64,000 nucleotides of DNA. It comes from Altica lythri. Its lineage: Eukaryota; Arthropoda; Insecta; Coleoptera; Chrysomelidae. The position numbers and the translations under genes are program-made. The stretch spans positions 54,156,088 to 54,220,087 of the forward strand of contig OZ034808.1 of the NCBI GenBank assembly GCA_964028335.1, given 5' to 3'. The notes beneath the pieces are model-generated. The model was not told the origin of the DNA and did no database searches. It was given only the letters and a program-made list of their open reading frames with translations. Shown one piece after another: positions 61,937-64,000 of the stretch (position 1 is its first letter; every line of letters begins with the position of its first letter).

Positions 61937-64000
61937 AGTTAACAAAAGTTGACAGCTTCAAAAAAATTAACAAACCTTCAAAAGAATTTAACAAAAGTTG
62001 ATAGCTTCAAAAACATTAACATAACTTTAAAAGAAGTTAAGAAAAGTTGACAGCTTCAAAAAAGTTAACAAAAATTGACAGCTTCAATAAAAGTTAACAA
62101 AAGTTGACAGTTTCAAAAAAGTAGACAAAACTTCAAAAGAAGTTAACAAAAGTTGACAGCTTCAAAAAAGTTAACAAAACTTCAAAAGAACTTAACAAAA
62201 GTTAACAAAAGTTGACAGCTTTAAAAAAGTTAACACAAGTTGACAGCTTTAAAAAAGTAAACAAAAGTTGAGAGCTTTAAAAAAAGTTAACAAAGTTGAC
62301 AGCTTCAAAAAAAGTAAACAAATGTTGACAGCTTCAAAAAAAGTTAACAAAAGTTGACAGCTTCAAAAAAGTTAACAAACGTTGACAGCTTCAAAAAAAG
62401 TAAACAAAAGTTGACAGCTTCAATAAAAGTTAACAAAAGTTGATAGCTTCAAAAAAAGTTAACAAAAGTGGACAGCTTCAAAAAGTTCACAAAAGTTGAC
62501 AGCTTCAATAATAGTTGACAGCTTCAAAAAAGTTAACAAAATTTCAAAAGAAGTTAACAAAAGTTGACAGCTTCAAAAAAGTTAACAAAAGTTGACAGAT
62601 TCAAAAAAAGTTAACAAAAGTTAACAGCTTCAAAACCAGTTAACAAAAGTTGCCAGTTTCAAAAAAAGTTAACAAAAGTTGACAGCTTCAATAAAAGTTA
62701 TCAAAAGTTGACAGTTGAAAAAAAGTAGACCAAACTTCAGAAGAATTTAACAAAAGTTGACAGCTTCAAAAAAAGTTAACAAAAGTTGACAGCTTTAATA
62801 AAAGTTAACAAAAGTTGACAGCTTCAAAAAAAGTTAACATAAGTTGACAGCTCCAAAAAAAGTTAACAAAAGTTGACAGCTTCAAAAAAGTTAACAAAAG
62901 TTGACAGCTTCAAAAAAAGTTAACAAAAGTTAACAGCTTCAAAACCAGTTAACAAAAGTTGACAGCTTTAAAAAAAGTTAACAAAAGTTGACAGCTTTAA
63001 AAAAAGTTAACAAAAGTTGACAGCTTCACAAACAGTTAACAAATGTTGATAGCTTTAAAAAAAGTTAACAAAAGTTGACAGCTTCAAAAAAGTTAACAAA
63101 TGTTGACAGCTTCAAAAAAAGTTAACAAAAGTTGACAGCTTCAATAAAAGTTAACAAGAGATAATAGCTTCAAAAAAAGTTAATAAAATTTCAAAAGAAG
63201 TTAACAAATGTTGGCACCTTTAAAAAAGTTAACAAAAGTTGACAGTTTTAAAAAAAGTTAACAAAAGTTGACAGCTTCACAAACAGTTAACAAATGTTGA
63301 CAGCTTTAAAAAAAGTTAACAAAAGTTGACAGCTTCAAAAAAGTTAACTAATGTTGACCGCTTCAAAAAAAGTTAACAAAAGTTGACAGCTTCAATAAAA
63401 GTTAACAAAATTTGATAGCTTTAAAAAAAGATAATAAAATTTCAAAAGAAGTTAACAAAGTTGGCACCTTTAAAAAAGTTAACAAAAGTTGACAGTTTTA
63501 AAAAAAGTTAACAAAACTTGACAGCTTCCACAAAAGTTGACAGTTTCAAAAAAGAAGACAAAACAACAAAAGAAGTTAACAAAAGTTGACAGCTTCAAAA
63601 AAGTTAACAAAAGTTGATAGCTTCAAAAAAAGTTAACAAAATTTCAAAAAAAGTTAACAAATGTTGACAGCTTCAAAAAAAGTAAACAAAAGTTGACAGA
63701 TTCAATAAAAGTTATCAAAAGTTGATAGCTTCAAAAAAGTAGACCAAACTTCAAAAGAAGTTAACAAAAGTTGACAGCTTCAAAAAAAGTTAACAAAAGT
63801 TGACAGCTCCAAAAAAAGTTAACAAAAGTTGACAGCTTCAAAAAAGTTAACAAAAGTTGACAGCTTCAAAAAAAGTAAACAAAAGTTAACAGCTTCAAAA
63901 CCAGTTAACAAAAGTTGACAGCTTTAAAAAAAGTTAACAAAAGTTGACAGCTTTAAAAAAAGTTAACAAAAAATGACAGCTTCACAAACAGTTAACAAAT
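61937..64000 (+). repeat. ~2.4-kb tandem triplication, member 3 (cut by window end)
   Basis: It shares AACAAACCTT (61,969) and the AGAGAT variant (near 63,160) with member 2 but not member 1, so it was copied from member 2. GACCGCTT is at 63,356. The window ends inside this copy. Confidence 0.8.

Larger units (their letters stand above)
1..64000 (+). repeat. Satellite DNA array of 27-29 bp monomers filling the window
   Basis: Every line read consists of head-to-tail copies or close variants of one monomer: GTTAACAAAA, then GTTGACAG, then CTTC or CTTT with a 5-8 base A-tract. No flanking or inserted unique sequence is visible, so both array ends lie outside the window. No inverted monomers were noticed. 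Coding potential is absent: the + strand carries TAA in GTTAAC and TGA in GTTGAC, the - strand carries TAA in GTTAAC and TGA or TAA at the A-tract/CTT junction, and unit lengths of 28 and 29 rotate the frame, so open frames stay within a few monomers. The array therefore accounts for every gene-free stretch. Arrays of this size are typical of eukaryotic heterochromatin; chromosomal location and species are not determinable from the sequence. Confidence 0.98.
37667..64000 (+). repeat. Superunit copy 2 (partial, diverging after about 58.8 kb)
   Basis: This region follows superunit 1 collinearly from 37,667 to about 58,810. Differences include a gain of about 74 bp before 39,101, a loss of about 106 bp near 40,290, an extra 100 bp near 49,780 that copy 1 lacks, absence of the 386-bp duplication seen in copy 1 at 17,691-18,077, a 17-bp loss near 56,600, and a loss of about 270 bp near 58,570. 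Copy 1 switches to block A near 21,975; this copy instead enters further copies of its own preceding ~2.5 kb and stays there to the window end. Confidence 0.85.

Noticed and set aside
1..64000. CRISPR array (direct repeats near 28-29 bp)
   Set aside because: There are no unique spacers between constant repeats; the repeat units abut each other and vary throughout. The length and AT-rich simple composition also do not fit.
1..64000. Bacterial promoters (TTGACA matches the -35 consensus in most monomers)
   Set aside because: TTGACA is simply part of the monomer. No TATAAT-like -10 box is seen at 16-18 bp; that position falls in GTTAAC and A-tract sequence. No genes follow.
1..64000. Plasmid iterons or a replication origin
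   Set aside because: Iteron clusters are short and sit beside a replication gene. Here repeats run for more than 64 kb without any gene.
1..64000. Protein-coding repeats (repetitive protein gene)
   Set aside because: Both strands carry two stop-bearing sites per monomer, and the 28/29-bp lengths rotate the frame, so no frame stays open beyond a few monomers. Indels are not multiples of three.
1..64000. Telomeric repeats or G-quadruplex DNA
   Set aside because: There is no short G-rich telomere-like unit, and no G-run longer than the three G in the rare GTGGGCAG variant.
1..64000. CENP-B box
   Set aside because: The 17-bp CENP-B box requires CpG-containing TTCG and CGGG cores, and nothing similar was found in this CpG-poor array.
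1..64000. Six monomers equal about 171 bp, the alpha-satellite monomer length
   Set aside because: This is numerical coincidence: the observed HOR is 228 bp (8 monomers), no 6-monomer period was seen, and the sequence is unrelated to alpha satellite.
1..64000. Hairpin or attachment-site dyads (GTTAAC; TTGA-CAGCT-TCAA)
   Set aside because: The perfect dyad is only 6 bp and the other has 4-bp arms. Both recur in most monomers, so they are not discrete sites.

Overview
The whole 64,000-base window is one uninterrupted satellite DNA array. I found no gene, RNA gene, transposon or unique-sequence island. The basic unit is an AT-rich monomer of about 27-29 bp: module a (GTTAACAAAA), module b (GTTGACAG) and module c (CTTC or CTTT followed by 5-8 A). 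Every monomer I read runs in the same orientation, giving very roughly 2,200-2,300 units. The canonical 29-mer has about 28% G+C and no CpG, and places nearly all A-tracts on the + strand. An array of this length and purity, open at both ends, points to eukaryotic heterochromatin (centromeric, pericentromeric, subtelomeric, or a sex or B chromosome). The sequence does not identify the species.

The content lies in how monomer variants are ordered. Private point variants and small indels show nested higher-order repeats (HORs): an 8-monomer 228-bp unit; tandem duplications of 386, 464, 673 and 1,099 bp; a ~0.5-kb HOR in about five tandem copies; tandem copies of 2,294 and 2,323 bp and of about 2.4-2.5 kb; a conserved ~3.75-kb block seen four times (11,382-bp spacing between the last two); and a super-repeat of about 37.67 kb. 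Bases 1-37,666 form one superunit. Bases 37,667-64,000 repeat its first ~22 kb collinearly, then depart into a local triplication.

Approximate layout of superunit 1: block A (228-bp HOR) 1-515; mixed monomers 516-2,280; 2,294-bp tandem pair 2,281-7,200; mixed to 7,870; block B 7,870-11,605; block A 11,606-12,260; ~1-kb tandem pair 12,156-14,250; 464-bp pair 14,920-15,850; 673-bp pair 16,370-17,570; ~0.5-kb HOR 17,570-19,900; mixed with a second 464-bp pair to 21,970; block A 21,975-22,400; block B 23,400-27,184; block A 27,185-27,590; partial block B to 28,385; 2,323-bp pair 28,385-33,030; block B 33,900-37,657. Superunit 2 repeats this order up to about 58,810.

No genes work together here. 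The array records serial unequal exchange or amplification at several scales, and any function would be structural. All coordinates and spacings were counted by eye from shared rare variants. Anchor positions should be good to a base or two; block edges are approximate.
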